From the NCBI RefSeq assembly GCF_020382885.2, contig NC_058515.1, forward strand, positions 5,625,223 to 5,689,222: a stretch of DNA of 64,000 bases. Reading direction: 5' to 3'. The notes below the pieces were generated by a model, which saw only the letters and a program-made list of their open reading frames with translations, was not told the origin of the DNA and made no database searches. Each line of letters starts with the position of its first letter. The first letter of the stretch is position 1. Of this stretch, positions 1 through 13,996 are shown piece by piece. Origin of the DNA: Scatophagus argus. Lineage: Eukaryota > Chordata > Actinopteri > Scatophagidae. The position numbers and the translations under genes are program-made.

Positions 1-1901
1 GAAAGAGCTGGGATTAGGTTTCCACATGCAAAGGATTCAATGGCTGATAAACTGTGTGCAGGCCACCCTTAAACTGTAAACATGGTTACTGTGCTGTACG
101 TCTCCCTTCTTAGTCAAAGAAATCAAATAAATAAAACAAACAAAAAGCTGAATGAGACAGCATTTTCTAGAAACTTTCTGTTGACATTAGAGGATAAGGG
201 ATATACTTGCTATCTCACAGATTATGCAAAGAAAAAATATATTTAAAGGAAAAGAAACACGTTATTCAGTATCTAAAATTTGATTTGGGCTCATATGCGC
301 ACACACACACACACGTATACATACATACATACACATAGTTCCTCGAATCAACCACAGTTTCATCATCAGATTGTCCAGGCAGATTGTCCCTTTAACAACT
401 ATTGATTCATAAAGTTGCCTCTCTGAGCTTCACTCACCTGCATAGTCTACCTGTGCTGGTGGGCTATGAATGCAAGTGGTTGAAGAAGACAGGCGGTTAA
501 ATGTTTTGTTTACATCATTAAAACACATCTTTTTTAAAAAAGGTGCTCTAGGAGAATATGCAGCTTTAATAGTTGTGCTGATGCATGTTTCTGTGAAAAT
601 GTATTTGTGTTATATTGTCCCCCATTTGGTTTTCTGACATGATGTGTTTGTGAACAAAAGGATTTTCCCTGGCTTGTCCTTTGTTAAGAAAAAGAAAGTT
701 TTCCCTCAGCCTTTGTTTTTTTTGTGTGTGTGTTCTCAAAGCTCATTAAGTGTTCTCTCTCTCAGCTTCAATCTGCTGTGTAAGCCCACCTCAGTTATGA
801 AGTTGCCTGGGAAAACCCTGTATACCCCCATATACTGTGATGCTGAATGAATGAAATGAAGTCATGACCTGAATGTGGCTTGTTGGTCATTCGTGTGAAC
901 TGTGTATGTGTGTGTTTGCTGTCTTTGTGCTCGGATTGTGTGTGTTGCTTTGTTGTCCAGCTCAGCTGCTTTACAGTGTCTGTTTCGAGGGCTACTTTGA
1001 TAATTTGTGCTTGTTGCCCTGCCAGGCATGTGTCACAGTACAGGGTGGAAGGTCTGTGAATATGTTCCTCAGCTACCTTAAATACTGTCTGAGACTGAGC
1101 TGATATGCCATTTGCACAGAGACCCCCACCCTTTTGTGACAGTTGTTTAGTGAAAAAAGCCCCCCGCAAATGTCAGGCTAAAATTCCAGCAGAGCAAATG
1201 TCAAGGTGGCCCTCTGGCTGTATGTAGTTTTGTCTGCGCTATGTTGAAGTCTCATTCTGTTGCATGCGTCGTTCAGCAGTGAGCTTGGGCTGTTCAGAAC
1301 CTGGTTGGGAACGCTGGAGAGAAGGTACCGCTCCAACACGTAGACTGTACCCTGAATAAGGATTAGGCACCTTTCTCAGAACATAGTCTGTGCCCCGAAG
1401 CCCCACCTATTCCTGTTCTTATCCAGCTGTCCCCCAAATACCCTTCTGAAAAACTTGTCAGATGCCGTTCTCATGAATTTACATTAGGTTAACCAACATG
1501 TTTTACTGCATCAGCATTCATGTACAGCAATGAAGCAAGTGATGCTGCACACAGGCAGCTGCACCTTTTTATAAAGTTGAGGTGTAGTCTGCTGTACATG
1601 CGTAAAGTATGCCTAGCATAAAAATCATGCAGCTGCAACATGAAGATGCGTCCACATCATATCACACCTCTTTCTAACATGCGTTCTTTAGATACAGGCC
1701 ATCTGTCACTGGTCTTTTAATTAAACTTCACAGAAATTCTTTCATATGTTGAAACAAGTTAGAAAATGTTACAGCTATTTTCCTCACGGCAAGAAAAAAT
1801 TTCTCGCAAACAACGGTCATCTTCATAACTATAATATATCTGTGGTCCCCACATATCTGCCTGATCCAGCCTTTCTTTCCTTGCATCTGTATTCATAGGA
1901 G

Positions 1902-1904
<3 letters not shown>

Positions 1905-1939
<35 letters not shown>
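1905..1939. repeat. (TG)n microsatellite
   Basis: About 17 TG units in the mark2 intron. Confidence 0.9.
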
Positions 1940-1940
<1 letters not shown>

Positions 1941-2854
1941 TGATTTGGGTATATTTCATCCTCAGTGCACAACTTTAAAACATCCACATCAAATGAAAGC
2001 ATGTGTTAAAGCTGTTCATCACACAGAAAAACTATGACTGAAAAGCCTGCTTATTTTTTGAGTGTCGAGTGCATTAGAGGCTCAGTACGGGACTGTTTTT
2101 TGTTTTTGTTTTTTTTTCCCCCATCGCTCTGCAACACATGTAGTTCTTAACAAAATCATCAAAAATTACAGTTATTCAGCTACCCATCTGTAAGGGATGA
2201 AAATCATTCTTGTGTAATAAGCATTTAGTAGCAACAATAAAGAAGCTTAAACTTGAAGCAGTAGGAACTACAGGATTACAGATTGTGTCCCCCTTTCTTA
2301 GGTAATATTATTTTCCATAACAGCAGATGTAAACCAGATACAGTTAGAGATTGGTAGTGATAGCATAAATCTTTACAGATCAGTTATAAGCTATAAAAAA
2401 ACATCTGTTTAAGACTAAATGTCTGGTCCAAAAAGAGAGTCGAAGTGAATTCAACAAAGCAAGAGGAAGTTTTTTGGGCGGTGAAGCTGCTGTAGTAAAC
2501 GCAGTCTCTACTATTTTAATATGAAATTTTGTCCTGCCTTGATGATGTATACTTCCCACATTACAGTAACCATATCCTGCAATATCCATTTCGTGATGTG
2601 GTAACTCAGTCCCACTGCGTCCTCCTGCGTTGGATTGTCCATTTATATTAAGTGCTCTGTTTATTCCACTAACTGTGTTTCTTCTACTCTGTGTGTGTTT
2701 GTTTTTGTGTGTATGCCATTTCTGTTTCGTTGTGTTTACCGTCTGCTGCAGGTGTGCCAGTGCCACACACTGGTATGGAAGATGCATGGACACATACTTA
2801 CAAAGCAAAAACAAGCTTTTAGCTCAGTGAATAGTTAAAATGTGTGTCTTTGTC

Positions 2855-2898
<44 letters not shown>
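2855..2898. repeat. composite (TG)n-(AG)n microsatellite
   Basis: About 8 TG units followed by 14 AG units. Confidence 0.9.
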
Positions 2899-2901
<3 letters not shown>

Positions 2902-3479
2902 TGGAGGTTTGTGATATTTTGTCCCATGGCTGAGACAATGAGGATTAAGTGTGAATCTACACGTGTTTCACTGACCTGACGTGGCTCTAAATATTGACTT
3001 GGCTGACTTATGGGATTATGTGAAACCTCAGGGTTAGCATATACTGATCAGACAGAGATACTTGTATGACCTTACAGTGAGGTAAGTACCACATCAGAGG
3101 GAAGTGTTTTCTTCCATTAATGTTTGTCTAACTCGGTGTCTCTCTCCCACACCCTTCCTCTTCTCTCCCGTCCCCTTTTCTTGCACTTCTCTTTCTACAT
3201 ATCTCCTCTTGCATCACCTCCTACGCCTCACTTTGTTCAATCTACCTCTTGTCTCCTTCCCTCTTTCATGCTTTCTTTATTTCCTGCTGTCTTTTCTCTT
3301 GTCTCCTGTCCAACCTTGCCACCCTGAATTCTTCTTCATTTGCACCTCCTCTTCGCTGGCTCTTCTCTCATCACACATCCCAACCTCTCTTATCCTTCTC
3401 CAATCCTTTTGCACCTCCTTCTTCTTCTCCACATCCACCTCCCTGCTCGTCTGCTCCCTCCACCGCCCCTCCTCTGTAG

Positions 3480-6400
3480 CGCCCCACCTCAGCGGGCACC
3501 CGGTGCCTCCCCATCTGCCCACAACATCAGCAGCGCTGCTGTGTCAGACCGTCCCAACTTCTCCCGAGGGGTGGGCATCCGCAGCACATTCCACGCAGGC
3601 CAGCAGCGGGGGGCCCGAGACCAGCAGGGCTCTGCCTACCCCGGAGGGCCCGCATCCCCGTCACTGTCACATGGCAACAGCCAGGCCCGGAGGACACACG
3701 GTGCCACTGGGATTTTCAGCAAGTTTACTTCCAAGTTTGTACGCAGGTGAGTGAAAACAGAGGCATGAGCTTGGAGAAATAGGAAGTGTGGATAGTTCAG
3801 ATGATGCTCTGTGATTGCAGTATTAGAGGGCAAGGGAAAGAAAGCAGTGAGACAGAAAGGACAGGAGAGGATATGTGGCATAAGAAGAAACTTTGTAGCT
3901 TAGTAATTGTAAAGCAATTGTGGTAGCAGCTGTTCTACTTGCTATCCAACTACTTTGCAGCACAAGTACTGAAGAAAGCTTTTTTTTGAGTATTGAGGTT
4001 TCAGCCTGAAACAGAAAATAACTAGGTTTACATTACGAGTCATTTCATGTGCTCATTTCCTCTCAGGAACAACACACTGTGCGTCCATGTCATCACTGAG
4101 TATTTCTTTAAAGGGGCTGGTTTCATCTCATCCCTATCACTAGAGTTGTGCTGATCAGTAACTCTGTTGAGAGAAGAAAGGGAGAGGAGAGGGAACAGCT
4201 GTGCCTTCTCTATAATTTTGTTTGGAGCAGTGGTGACTGAGGAGTAATTTTGGTTTTGGTTCCATGTCTGGCCCAGTTTTCATCTCAGTCCTCTAGTGCA
4301 GGTTGCAGCACTAAAACTGCTCTCGGGAACACCTGATTGTACTGAAAGCTAAACTTGTTTTATTTATATATACATATTTTATTATTATTCTCTAGAAGTA
4401 GAGTCCAGCTTTGATTCAACTCTGCTGTGTAAATACAGTGAGGTGAAGACTTTATTTAAGTTGTGAGAGTAGAAGGAAGGAATTAAATCTGCCAACTCTT
4501 TGACTGCAGTGTCTTGTAACAACAAGACAGACATTTCTACTTGCTGATTTCATCTTTTAACATTCAGTTTCATAATAAGGATATGCATATCCTTTAAACT
4601 ACCAGCAAAATGTCTTTTTTTTTTTACAGATGACATGTTGGCTGATTCTTAGGAAAATAAATAAATAAATAAATTATAAAATAAATTAATGGGCAGATAC
4701 TTAAAATATCAGTCACAAAACTCAGTCACTGTTTTATCTGAATCGCGCGTCACTGGTGAAGTCTGTACACAGTTGAGTCAGAAAGACAACAAAAAGTAAA
4801 AGAGGAGACGATAGGAGGAGCAACAAAGCTGCCCGGCGTATTATAATTGAAGGCTGCCGCCAGACTGGAAGACATGAAGAAGAGGAAGTGATGCAATAAA
4901 AGTGGCGTAGAGAGAAGAAGGACCAAGTAAGCAATAAAGGAAAGAAAAGCTGGGAGATGTTGAGATTTTCGTTATTGCCCCAGTGTCACCAACCCGCCTT
5001 GGAAGTTCATTATGAACACTATGAACACAAGTGCTGAAATCTGTTAGGAATGTATGTGCGAATGTAATGTTGCTGATAGCTTAGAAAAGACAGCAGTTGA
5101 GATTGGTCAAGTGTCTTGGCTGAATGTGTGGGTGTTGGTCTCGAGTTTGTGTGTGTGAGAAAGAGAGAGGGAGGTGAATGTACAGGCACAGACTCACTCT
5201 GAGGCCTCCCACTCAGAGATACTGTAGCTCCGTGGCGACAGTATCCATGGTTACACCGGAGATATCACTTTTCCCTCAACTATAAATACCGCTAGTGGGG
5301 ACACCTTGACACACATGCATGCATCCACACACACAATTTGGCATGCTGGTAGGAAGTAAAATGTTGCTGTATTGCATTTGTACGATCTAACCAAACACAC
5401 ACACACACACAAGCTGTGTGTTTTATTAACATGTCATGTAACACCCCCTCCCCCCCCTGCAGTTTCCTCCTTGGTGTGGAGGATTGTACTTCTCTGTCCT
5501 TCAAACATATCGGTGTGTGTGCGCATGTGAGAGAGTGAGTGAAGCAGATCAAGTTTCTCAGTGTGCGTTAAAGATTAAGTTGTTGCTTAACCTGTGCTTT
5601 TCATTGGGAACATGTCTTTGTGTGTCTGTTTTTTTTGGGGGGGGGTTGAAATTTTGGATCATGTTTGGACTTTTCACCTCACAAACTCTTCCTTTCAGGA
5701 TCACCCAGGACTGCTGTGTGTGTTGTATCTACGTTTTATGTCGGGAGGGTTTTAGGGTGGGTTTGACTGTTCAAACGGGGTCTCTTAATGAAATTTTTTT
5801 TTTCACTGAGTTCATTAAATCCCTCTAAGGTGCTGCAGTGTGCATTTTATAATGCCTGTTCACACATTCACACTGATAATTTCCACATTTAAACACATGG
5901 GTAATGAATAGGACTGATTTTCTTTTCTTTTCTTTTTTCCCTTTTCTTTTTTGATTTTTGGTTATTTAATGTTGGTTGTGCTTGCTGCACAAACAATCCC
6001 AAATGAGCCTGGTTCATGTTGGACATTTGTTTGTTTGCTACTTAGAGGGCAGCTTGTCTTTTACAGGAAAGTCATAAATCTATACGTTTTTATACATACG
6101 TTTGTTTCTCTTTCTTTCTTTATCCCTCTTTTGTTTTTTGTAGAAATCTCTCGTTCAGGTTTCCGAGAAGGTAGGCAACATCCCCAACGCTAAATATATA
6201 ACCCCTTGATATATATACGTATATTCTCTTCTTCATATATATTTTACATATATATATTTTTCCTCCCCTTTTGGTGTTTCGTGCAGCTTTTTGTTGAAAT
6301 CTTCCTTTAATGCCTTGAGCCTTATCTTTTCTCCTCCTCGTTTTTTTTTCTGTGGTTGCCCCCCACCCTTCTGGTTTTGAGTGCCGTGTTTTGGCCCATT

Positions 6401-8460
6401 TTTTATTTATTCATTTATTTATTTATTTATTTTACTAACTTCCTCTTCACCCAGCCACCCACTCACTTAACTCACTCACTCCATCATCATGAAGCACAAT
6501 AACACCTCACCCCACTTCCTCTTTGTCCCTCCATCGTCCCTCCCACCCACCTACCCGTCATACTCACCCCCTCCCCACCCATTTTCCATTTATTTAAGAG
6601 GCCGAGTGTATACGAGCTCATATCCCCCTGTAGCGTCTCAGATTTAGGTTGAGTCTTAATGGTGACGTAGATCAAGCTATTCCCTTTCTACTCTTAACTC
6701 TTTGCTTGCAGGTAATGTTGCCTTTCTTGTGAGCTTAATGGAGAGCTTCACCTTAAATACTAGTAAGATCAAAGTGTAAAATGTCGTTCGATGCTGACGG
6801 GGTGACATTTACACTTATTGTCTCGTTTCCATAAGCACATATGACAGAAAAGTAGCACATAAATAAATAGTGTCTGGTTTTAGTATATTATGAGCAGTCT
6901 TGCTGTGTCTCAGAAATGTTTAATATTGTTAACCATCATCCAAACCATCGCCACTTACCAGTTCCTCTAAACCATCACCTATCTCACCTCTTTATTTTTA
7001 TCGCTTTAGTCGCAAAAAACAGTTTTTCATTTGCCACAGAGGGCTGCAGTTGTGTCTTCAGTTTTTGGTGCAAGTTAGTGATCCCACAGGGGCAGTAAGT
7101 CATTCGAAAGTCCCTGGCTGTAGCTGGTAGTTGTGGACGGAGGTAGAGAGGAGGAGAGGACCCAGGAGGGACGGGGCTGCAGTGTTTCTCAGGCTGCACT
7201 TTTTTTTTTCCTGGAGGCTGCACTCTTCCTTTCTTTCATCGCTCTGTTCTCACTCTGGCACTGGCTCTCTAACAACAGCAGCAGCAACAGAACTGGATGG
7301 CTTTGACGTACTCTGGCTGGAAAAGACCTTTATGCTGTGAACACACACACACACAGATGACATTTCATGCAAATATATATTTTCATACCGACACCTCCAA
7401 ACATGTACATAGAGACACATCTTTTCTCTATGCTCATTAGTTATCTGCTCCATATGCGGATGCTAAAACACACTGTGACACATTTTACATTTAAATTTGC
7501 TGAACACAAATTTCATAACCACACTTGTCTCACACACACTTGCATTTGAGTGTGTTGGCTGCTGTTAACCAGCAGGTAGAGCTTTTCTTTTGTTTTTTTT
7601 GGGTTTTTTTTTTTAATCTGGACCATTTGCTCCACCTGGTGGTTAGAAGTTGTAATACAATGTTATTGTCACAGTGTTAAGATGAACTACCTTTGAGTTT
7701 TTTATACCAGTAGCAGTGGCTTTGGGCTGCTTAAGGATTCTCTTAAATTATAACTTTTGAAATATGAGAGGGAGAAATTATTGATCTGCCTTAAAAATGT
7801 CTGTATAGACATGGAAGGAAGTGGTATTATATTTGAGAATATACAAAAATTGATTCTAGGTATATGTATTTACTACTCTGCAGTAGACAAGTGAAATATG
7901 TTTAGGTCTAATAATCATCTTATCAGTCCTTTGTTGACTCTTGATGTCACAGTGCCCCTCCTCTGGGAGCCATTTTGCATCCCTTCACATGTAGCTAAAT
8001 CACACCGGACATGCAAAATGGCACAACTTAATTTTCCATTGTTCATCAGTTTACCTTTTATTATTTAAGAAGTCTTTGTACCACTTGTTTCCACTGCTCC
8101 AACTTCAAATTTCCCATGTGCAGTGTTTTTTTTTTCAATCATGTTTCTTTTGCAGGGGAGGTATTTTACATGATGTTTCTTATCATTAATTTTAATGGGG
8201 CAGAACAGGAATGCCGTCCTTTCTCACGACAGAATTCATTTAAGACCGTAAACTGTTGAATTTTTCATGTGTGTCACTTTCCTTCCATTGCCAGTGTGTG
8301 TTTTATTGTCGTCTGTCTTTGAGTTTCTTTGGTTTTTTTTGTCTGCTCTTCTCCATTGAGTTCGCTTTGTGTGTTTTTGGTCTTGTCCGCTGGTATGGGT
8401 GAAAATGTGTGTTTCTGTGTGTATGTTGTTTACGTGTTGCACAGACTGTTACAGCTCTGT

Positions 8461-8497
<37 letters not shown>

Positions 8498-11301
8498 AAA
8501 CAGCCTGTGTCTAAATGTGACTAATAAAGGTTTCAATGCAGTGCTGGGATCATTAATGCTGCTAACCTCCTTTAGCCATCCGACTCGCCCTCATCATGCC
8601 GACCATTCTGTTCCAAACCATTCCATCCTGATCCACATCACTCCATGTTGTTACAGATTATTCCCAACATTTCCTTCTGTTGGGAATAGCCAATTAAAAG
8701 CCATTCCATCTTGTGTTAAATACTTTTTATTATCATCTAAAGTGAACCATGATATTTCAGAACCTCCTCCCCCACCCCCATCCATCATGTTGTTCCTGTC
8801 CATCCAGCAGCTCCACCAGCTTCTTGTAAGGTCCAACTCAGACCCTAGTGATAACATAGTTATATGATTCATTAAATTAAACAGGTTGCACCAGACAAAC
8901 TATAGGTTAGTTGTTACACAATAATTCTACCTATTAAGTACTAATTCTTATCTTAATCTGTTTAGGTAATATTTTAAATGACGATTTGCACTGTTAGTCC
9001 CCTTAAATCTTTTTTCTGGAACTTATGTTACAACAGTGATCAAACAAAGGATTTCTTTTGATTTTGATGGTTCTTTGACTGCTTATTAGTAGCTCTTAAA
9101 CCTGTTTGAAGCTAGTAGTTACTAAGATCATAGGAAGAGGTTTTTCACATAAACTCAGTAAATGAATTTATGAATGGCTGGTGCAATTCCATCCTTTTCT
9201 CACTCATTGACACATTGAACCCCCCCCCCTTGAGGCCTCGTCAGAGATGAGCTGTGATGAAGTGGTCACACAGTGCAGTGGACTGGCTTCGGGACTTGCA
9301 TTGTGGGCTGCGAAGTCCTCATGTGGCTCATGACTTAAATGGGAGCTGTTGGAGCAGAAATTAGACATTTGGCATCGATGCTGGAAGTGGTTGGATTGGA
9401 ACATTAAGGCAGGCGTGGCGGGCGAGCAGAGCGGCTGTGTTCAGCCAGCTCATTTACTATCTGTTTAAGAGTCCAGTTGTTGCCCTCAGCCCTGAAAAAG
9501 ACTAAACTTGTGTTGATTTTTCTCGAGGAGTCCGTATGAGGGAGAGGGTCGGGATGAGGGGAGCAGGTGAGATACAGAACAGCAACCGAAAATCCTACAA
9601 ACCCCCCCCCCCACAAGACTCTACCGAAACTGCCTGTCAATCAGTAGACTGGAGCCAATCAGTAGATGATCTCTGAGCTTGTTGTGAATGGCTGGGAGAG
9701 GGGGCCAGAGCTGGGATGTGATTGGTTGGTGATGGTGTTGACGGCATAACCAATCAGGGGACGGGAGATTAGCAGTGAATGGTAGCATCCCGGAGAGTGA
9801 GAGGATGTGTGGAGGTTGACCTGCATGGTGGTGTGTGTGTGCGTGTGTGTGAGTGAGTGATTGGAAATCACAATCCAAGTACCCAAATGTGTGTTTGTGT
9901 GGCGACAGACTTGAAATTCTCGCTGCATCACACACCTCCAAATATAAATCTAAATATATTTTGGTGACTTTAGACACACACAAACACACACAGGGGTACT
10001 TAAAAGAAATTTTTGCTTTTTTGTCTTCATTCATTTCCATGACCTCATTATCTCCCTCTTCCTCCCAATCATTTCTCCCTCCTTCCTTTCGGTCTCTACT
10101 TTTTAAATTACACTTTTTTTTTCTGTCTTTTCTTATCTCATCCTTCTCTTTCCTGTCTTCTTCCGCTCTTCTCCCTGCCTCTCCTGTCCCTCTCTGTATC
10201 TCTTCCTGACATTATCTTTCATCTCTTTATCTCCCCTTTCTCTCTTCTCCTCTTTGTCTTCCTTCGCCTCTGTCCTTCTCCTCCACCCTCCCATCCTTCA
10301 CCCAGGTCCATGCTGAGCAGCACAGTGGATAAGTCAGAGAAGACATCTGGTGGTGTCCTCTCTTCTTCATCCAACAACGATGAGAACAACTCCTCACCAG
10401 GATCTGGTAACACTGGTATGTAGGCCTTTAGTAGCACGGTCCAATTCTGTAAAAACAGTCAGACCAGTCACTCATTTGTCCTAATGAGTTCCAGTGAGGT
10501 AGCTGTTTGACTTTAGATTTTGGTCAAAGGATGCGAAGATGTCAGAATGTTTCTCTGTATCATTACTGTTTTGTCATTGAAGCATTTGGGATAAAAACTG
10601 AAAACTCTGAATGTCACTAAAGAGCCTTTAATGCTTCCTTACTCAGTTATATTTCATCCAACTATAATTCTGCTCAGGATCAATCAATTCTCATCAAGAG
10701 AATTGTCTTAATGTTTTTTTTTATTGGAGAATATTGCAGTCATTTTGCATTCATCCTCATTTTTCATTCCGTGCGCCTTCTCTTCCTCACTTAATTTTCA
10801 TTTCCTCTCCTTTGTCACGTTCTTCCTTGCTTCCTTCCTTTTTGATCTCACTTGTCATGCTAACCATCTCTTAATCGTTTGTGTCTGGTATTCATCACTC
10901 ATTATTACTCTCATCTTTCACCCTCTCACCACTCTATTCCTCCTCCCACAGGTGGCACCGGCACCCCTCCGGCCATCGCCAGCCAGAAAGACTCGGCCAA
11001 GCCGCGCTCGCTTCGCTTCACCTGGTCCATGAAGACCACGTCGTCCATGGAGCCCATGGAGATGATGCGTGAGATCCGCAAGGTGCTCGACTCCAACAGC
11101 TGCGAGTACGAGCTACGCGAGCGTTACATGCTGCTGTGCGTGTCAGGCAACCCGGCCCGCGACGACTTTGTCCAGTGGGAGATGGAGGTGTGCAAGCTAC
11201 CGCGGCTCTCCCTCAACGGCGTGCGCTTCAAACGGATCTCGGGCACGTCCATCGCCTTCAAGAACATTGCCTCAAAGATTGCCAACGAGCTCAAACTGTG
11301 A
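3480..11301 (+). CDS. mark2: MAP/microtubule affinity-regulating kinase 2, C-terminal part (gene continues left of window)
   Basis: MARK kinases phosphorylate tau/MAPs at KxGS motifs and control cell polarity and microtubule stability. Only the C-terminal exons are present: 3480-3746, 6144-6170, 10306-10415 and 10952-11301 (stop TGA 11299-11301). All join in phase. The first reads [15 protein letters not shown]... to [11 protein letters not shown]; the second encodes [10 protein letters not shown] across the joins; the third is a Ser/Asn-rich spacer; the last begins [11 protein letters not shown], then [12 protein letters not shown], and carries the whole KA1 membrane-binding domain ending [11 protein letters not shown]. 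Inside KA1, [15 protein letters not shown] and YMLLC...[12 protein letters not shown] fit remembered MARK2 better than MARK3 or MARK4. The neighbouring rcor2 and naa40 support MARK2. Kinase and UBA exons lie outside the window. Which fish co-orthologue (2a or 2b) this is cannot be told. Confidence 0.9.
6144..6170 (+). other. mark2: 27-nt in-frame microexon of mark2
   Basis: After TTTTTTGTAG there are 27 bases and then the donor GTAGGC. Joined to the exons on either side they encode [10 protein letters not shown], nearly identical to the RNLSFRFARR cassette of mammalian MARK2/MARK3. Its length is a multiple of three and both flanking joins have the same phase, so it can be included or skipped without changing frame. 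In mammals this cassette is known to be alternatively spliced; that it is here is inference. Confidence 0.85.
6171..10305 (+). other. mark2: mark2 intron after the microexon
   Basis: No exon was recognised. Contents are AT-rich stretches (about 6195-6265), a (TTTA)n run near 6403-6432, a (TG)n at 8467-8494 and a C/T-rich tract at about 10,041-10,305 that runs into the acceptor of the spacer exon. The preceding intron (3747-6143) likewise shows only low-complexity sequence, including an (AAAT)n run near 4659-4675. Confidence 0.6.
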
Positions 11302-11628
11302 GTGCGGAGGAGCAGCGAGGAGAGATGAGATAAAGGGTGGAGGTGGGAGGGTGAAGGGGTTGATAGCAAGGATGAAGATGATGCTGTAAGCGGGGTGTGG
11401 GCGCTATGGAAGTCGGGAGGTAAGCTAAAGGGTGTGATCACTTTAAAAATAACATGATTGTTATCTGGACAAAGGTCTGAAGTAGGGCTGTCGGTTCTCT
11501 GAGACTAGAAAATGTTTCTTTTCTAGAAGTTTTGTCTGAAGATTTTGTCCTCCGATTAGAAACTCTGAGTTGATTTCCTCTGAGTTGTGAAGTACTTATA
11601 GACCGACGTCCTCTCTCTTCCCTGCTGT

Positions 11629-11660
<32 letters not shown>

Positions 11661-12096
11661 TTTTTTTGCTGCTGTTGTTTTTTTTTTTTTTTTGTCACGT
11701 TCTACTAGACGTTCCACTCTCCTGCATGTCCGATCTGCTCTCCCTGTTTTTAAGAAGTCACATTTTGATCACATTGACCACTCCTGTCACTTATTCCCGC
11801 TATTTATTCAGTTTCTCTGCACGGTTCTGCTGCCAGGTCTTTTTTTGAGAAGGGCGGAGGGCCTGGTGGAAATGAGGGTTTGGATGGGGGACGAGGAGAG
11901 CCGAGGTATTGCTGAAAAATGAACTTTCTACTTTCTCTCTGAATTTCGAACAAGTGGCGATGATTGCAGAAAGTTCAGAGCCTTATGTTGCTGGAAAACT
12001 CGAAGGGGTTTTTGATTGAATTTGTTCTGATTCTCCTTGAAAACTGAATGGACTCCAACTGAGCCAGGACTTTGGTCACTGAAGCCCACTGTCTCC

Positions 12097-12097
12097 C

Positions 12098-12132
<35 letters not shown>

Positions 12133-12330
12133 CACACAAATGGACTTTGGATGGATGAACTCTGCTGTTGTTGGTTTAAGGACGCTCTCCTCCCTCCACC
12201 TGCCCACACAAACCTCCCCTCCCGCCCCCCAAAATGAACTTAAAAACAAAACAAAACAAAAAAAATCTACCTGATCCATCCTTCCACCACATCCCTCCTC
12301 CCCTCGCTCACTCTCTCTCTCTCTCTCTCA

Positions 12331-12367
<37 letters not shown>
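12097..12367. repeat. (CA)n and (CT)n microsatellites in the mark2 3' UTR
   Basis: (CA)n at 12,097-12,138, (CT)n at 12,308-12,330 and (CA)n at 12,333-12,367. Confidence 0.9.
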
Positions 12368-12371
<4 letters not shown>

Positions 12372-13996
12372 TCTCACTCTTTGCCACCATCTCTCTCTGA
12401 TTTCAAACTGAACTCAGCACAAGCACATCCATCTTTGCCTCTTCACTCCCTTTTTCTTCTTCATTTTTAATTTCTCTCACGCCGTCAAGTGTGAGGAGGC
12501 CAGTTAAACTTGATGTTGTCATCGATTGTTTGGGCTTCAACCCTTCAAGTCCGTACTTTTTTTTTTTTCTTTTTCTTTTATGGCTTTTAAAATCAGTTGT
12601 GCACTGGAAAAGATGGGCATATGGGGAAATTGGGGAGGGAAAACCAGTTCATGGATGGGTTTGTTGATGGATTTTTATGTTGCCTTTCTTTATAGAATTA
12701 AATTTGGGGTTTGTCTCTGTTGTATCTTCAGCACATAAATGCTCAAATGATTTTATTTGTATTTTTTTGTTAATGTTGGTATCACCTCGGTTGGCGTCAT
12801 GCCTTCATATCCAGAATGTCAACCCTGAACGGACGCATTTCTAGTCCCCCCCAACCCCCACCTTTTTTTTTTCTTTCTTACTCCATCCCCTTTGTGCTAC
12901 ATGTGTTCCCAAAGAGCAAATACATACAAAAGGTGTCTTTGGAGTATGTAACAAACAGTATGTGTGTGTGAGTGTATTCTAAAAGATCACTGGAAAAAAA
13001 AAAAAAACAAAACAAAAGGAATTGACAAGGACGACGAAGATGGTGAATTATTTTCTTCTTCTACTTTTGATTTGATAATATATTTTTGTGTCGTTGGAAA
13101 AATTGGGGTTTGTACAGATTAGGATTTTTTTAGGGGGGGGGGGGGGGGGTTGAACAGGGTGTGAAGGGTCATGTCGGACCATATCATTGCTGCCTTTTTT
13201 GGTGTGGTGCACCTTTAACACACACATTTAACATACGGCCCATCATGTATCAGAATGAACAACCCCCACTCCCACGTACAGGGCGTTTTCAGTGTATTTA
13301 ATGTTGATGGTGGTGGCGGCGACTGCTGCTCATTCATCTTTGGCTATTTCATATCATCCCTTTGTTTTTAATCATTTTAAAGGCCTTATCGGTCCAGAAT
13401 GGCTTGAAGCTGAGAGAAAATGGATGGGGGAGGGGGGCTCATCCATAGGTTTCTCGGATCAGAGCATGGGTTCTTGTTCAAAACCACAAACAAGAGGATG
13501 CCACTTTCTATCTCCCTCTTTGTGGTGACGCTCCAGTTTGTCGAAGCAGAAGAAAAAACACACACACACACACTTGGGGGTCAAAGATTGGGGGTGATGG
13601 GGGACAATGCGAGGTCCCATCAGCTGGTTGTACCTAACTTAACACTTTTCTTTCTTTCTATCACGATGACACACTGTCGTTTTATTATTTCTTTCAGTTT
13701 TTAATACGTCAGATTTTTCTTTAAAAGTCGATCATTGTATTAAGGTGCTGGGTGTTGGATTCTAATTATTATTCTGGCTGTTGCTGTTATATTATCTCTT
13801 TCAGGGTTGATTTTATTTTACATTATTTCGTTTTACATTGCTGTAATTTACATTGATTTTAAATGTGTTTTGAGCAAACTGTAACTGTAGTGGTGGGTTT
13901 GGGGTTGGGAGGGGTGATCAACTCCTGAAAAAAATGTATTATTTGTTTTGTTTTTTTTTGTGCAAAGACAAAATGATGAAAATTAAAAATGATAGT

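Larger units (their letters stand above)
1..3479 (+). other. mark2: mark2 intron, left part (no exon seen)
   Basis: I see no MARK-like coding exon on either strand here, so this is read as the intron before the exon at 3480. It holds a (CA)n run near 300-316, a (TG)n run at 1905-1939 and a composite (TG)n/(AG)n at 2855-2898. The last 350 bases (about 3126-3479) are strongly C/T-rich and lead into the acceptor CTGTAG at 3474-3479. The short ORFs in this stretch are low-complexity or repeat-driven and resemble no family I know. Confidence 0.6.

Noticed and set aside
3104-3754. 216-codon plus-strand frame over the mark2 exon
   Set aside because: Wrong frame: the correct frame through 3480-3746 gives the MARK sequence, and the upstream half is C/T-rich intron.
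8409-8867. 152-codon frame starting in (TG)n
   Set aside because: Begins with a Cys/Val string from the microsatellite; the remainder has no recognisable features and lies in a mark2 intron.
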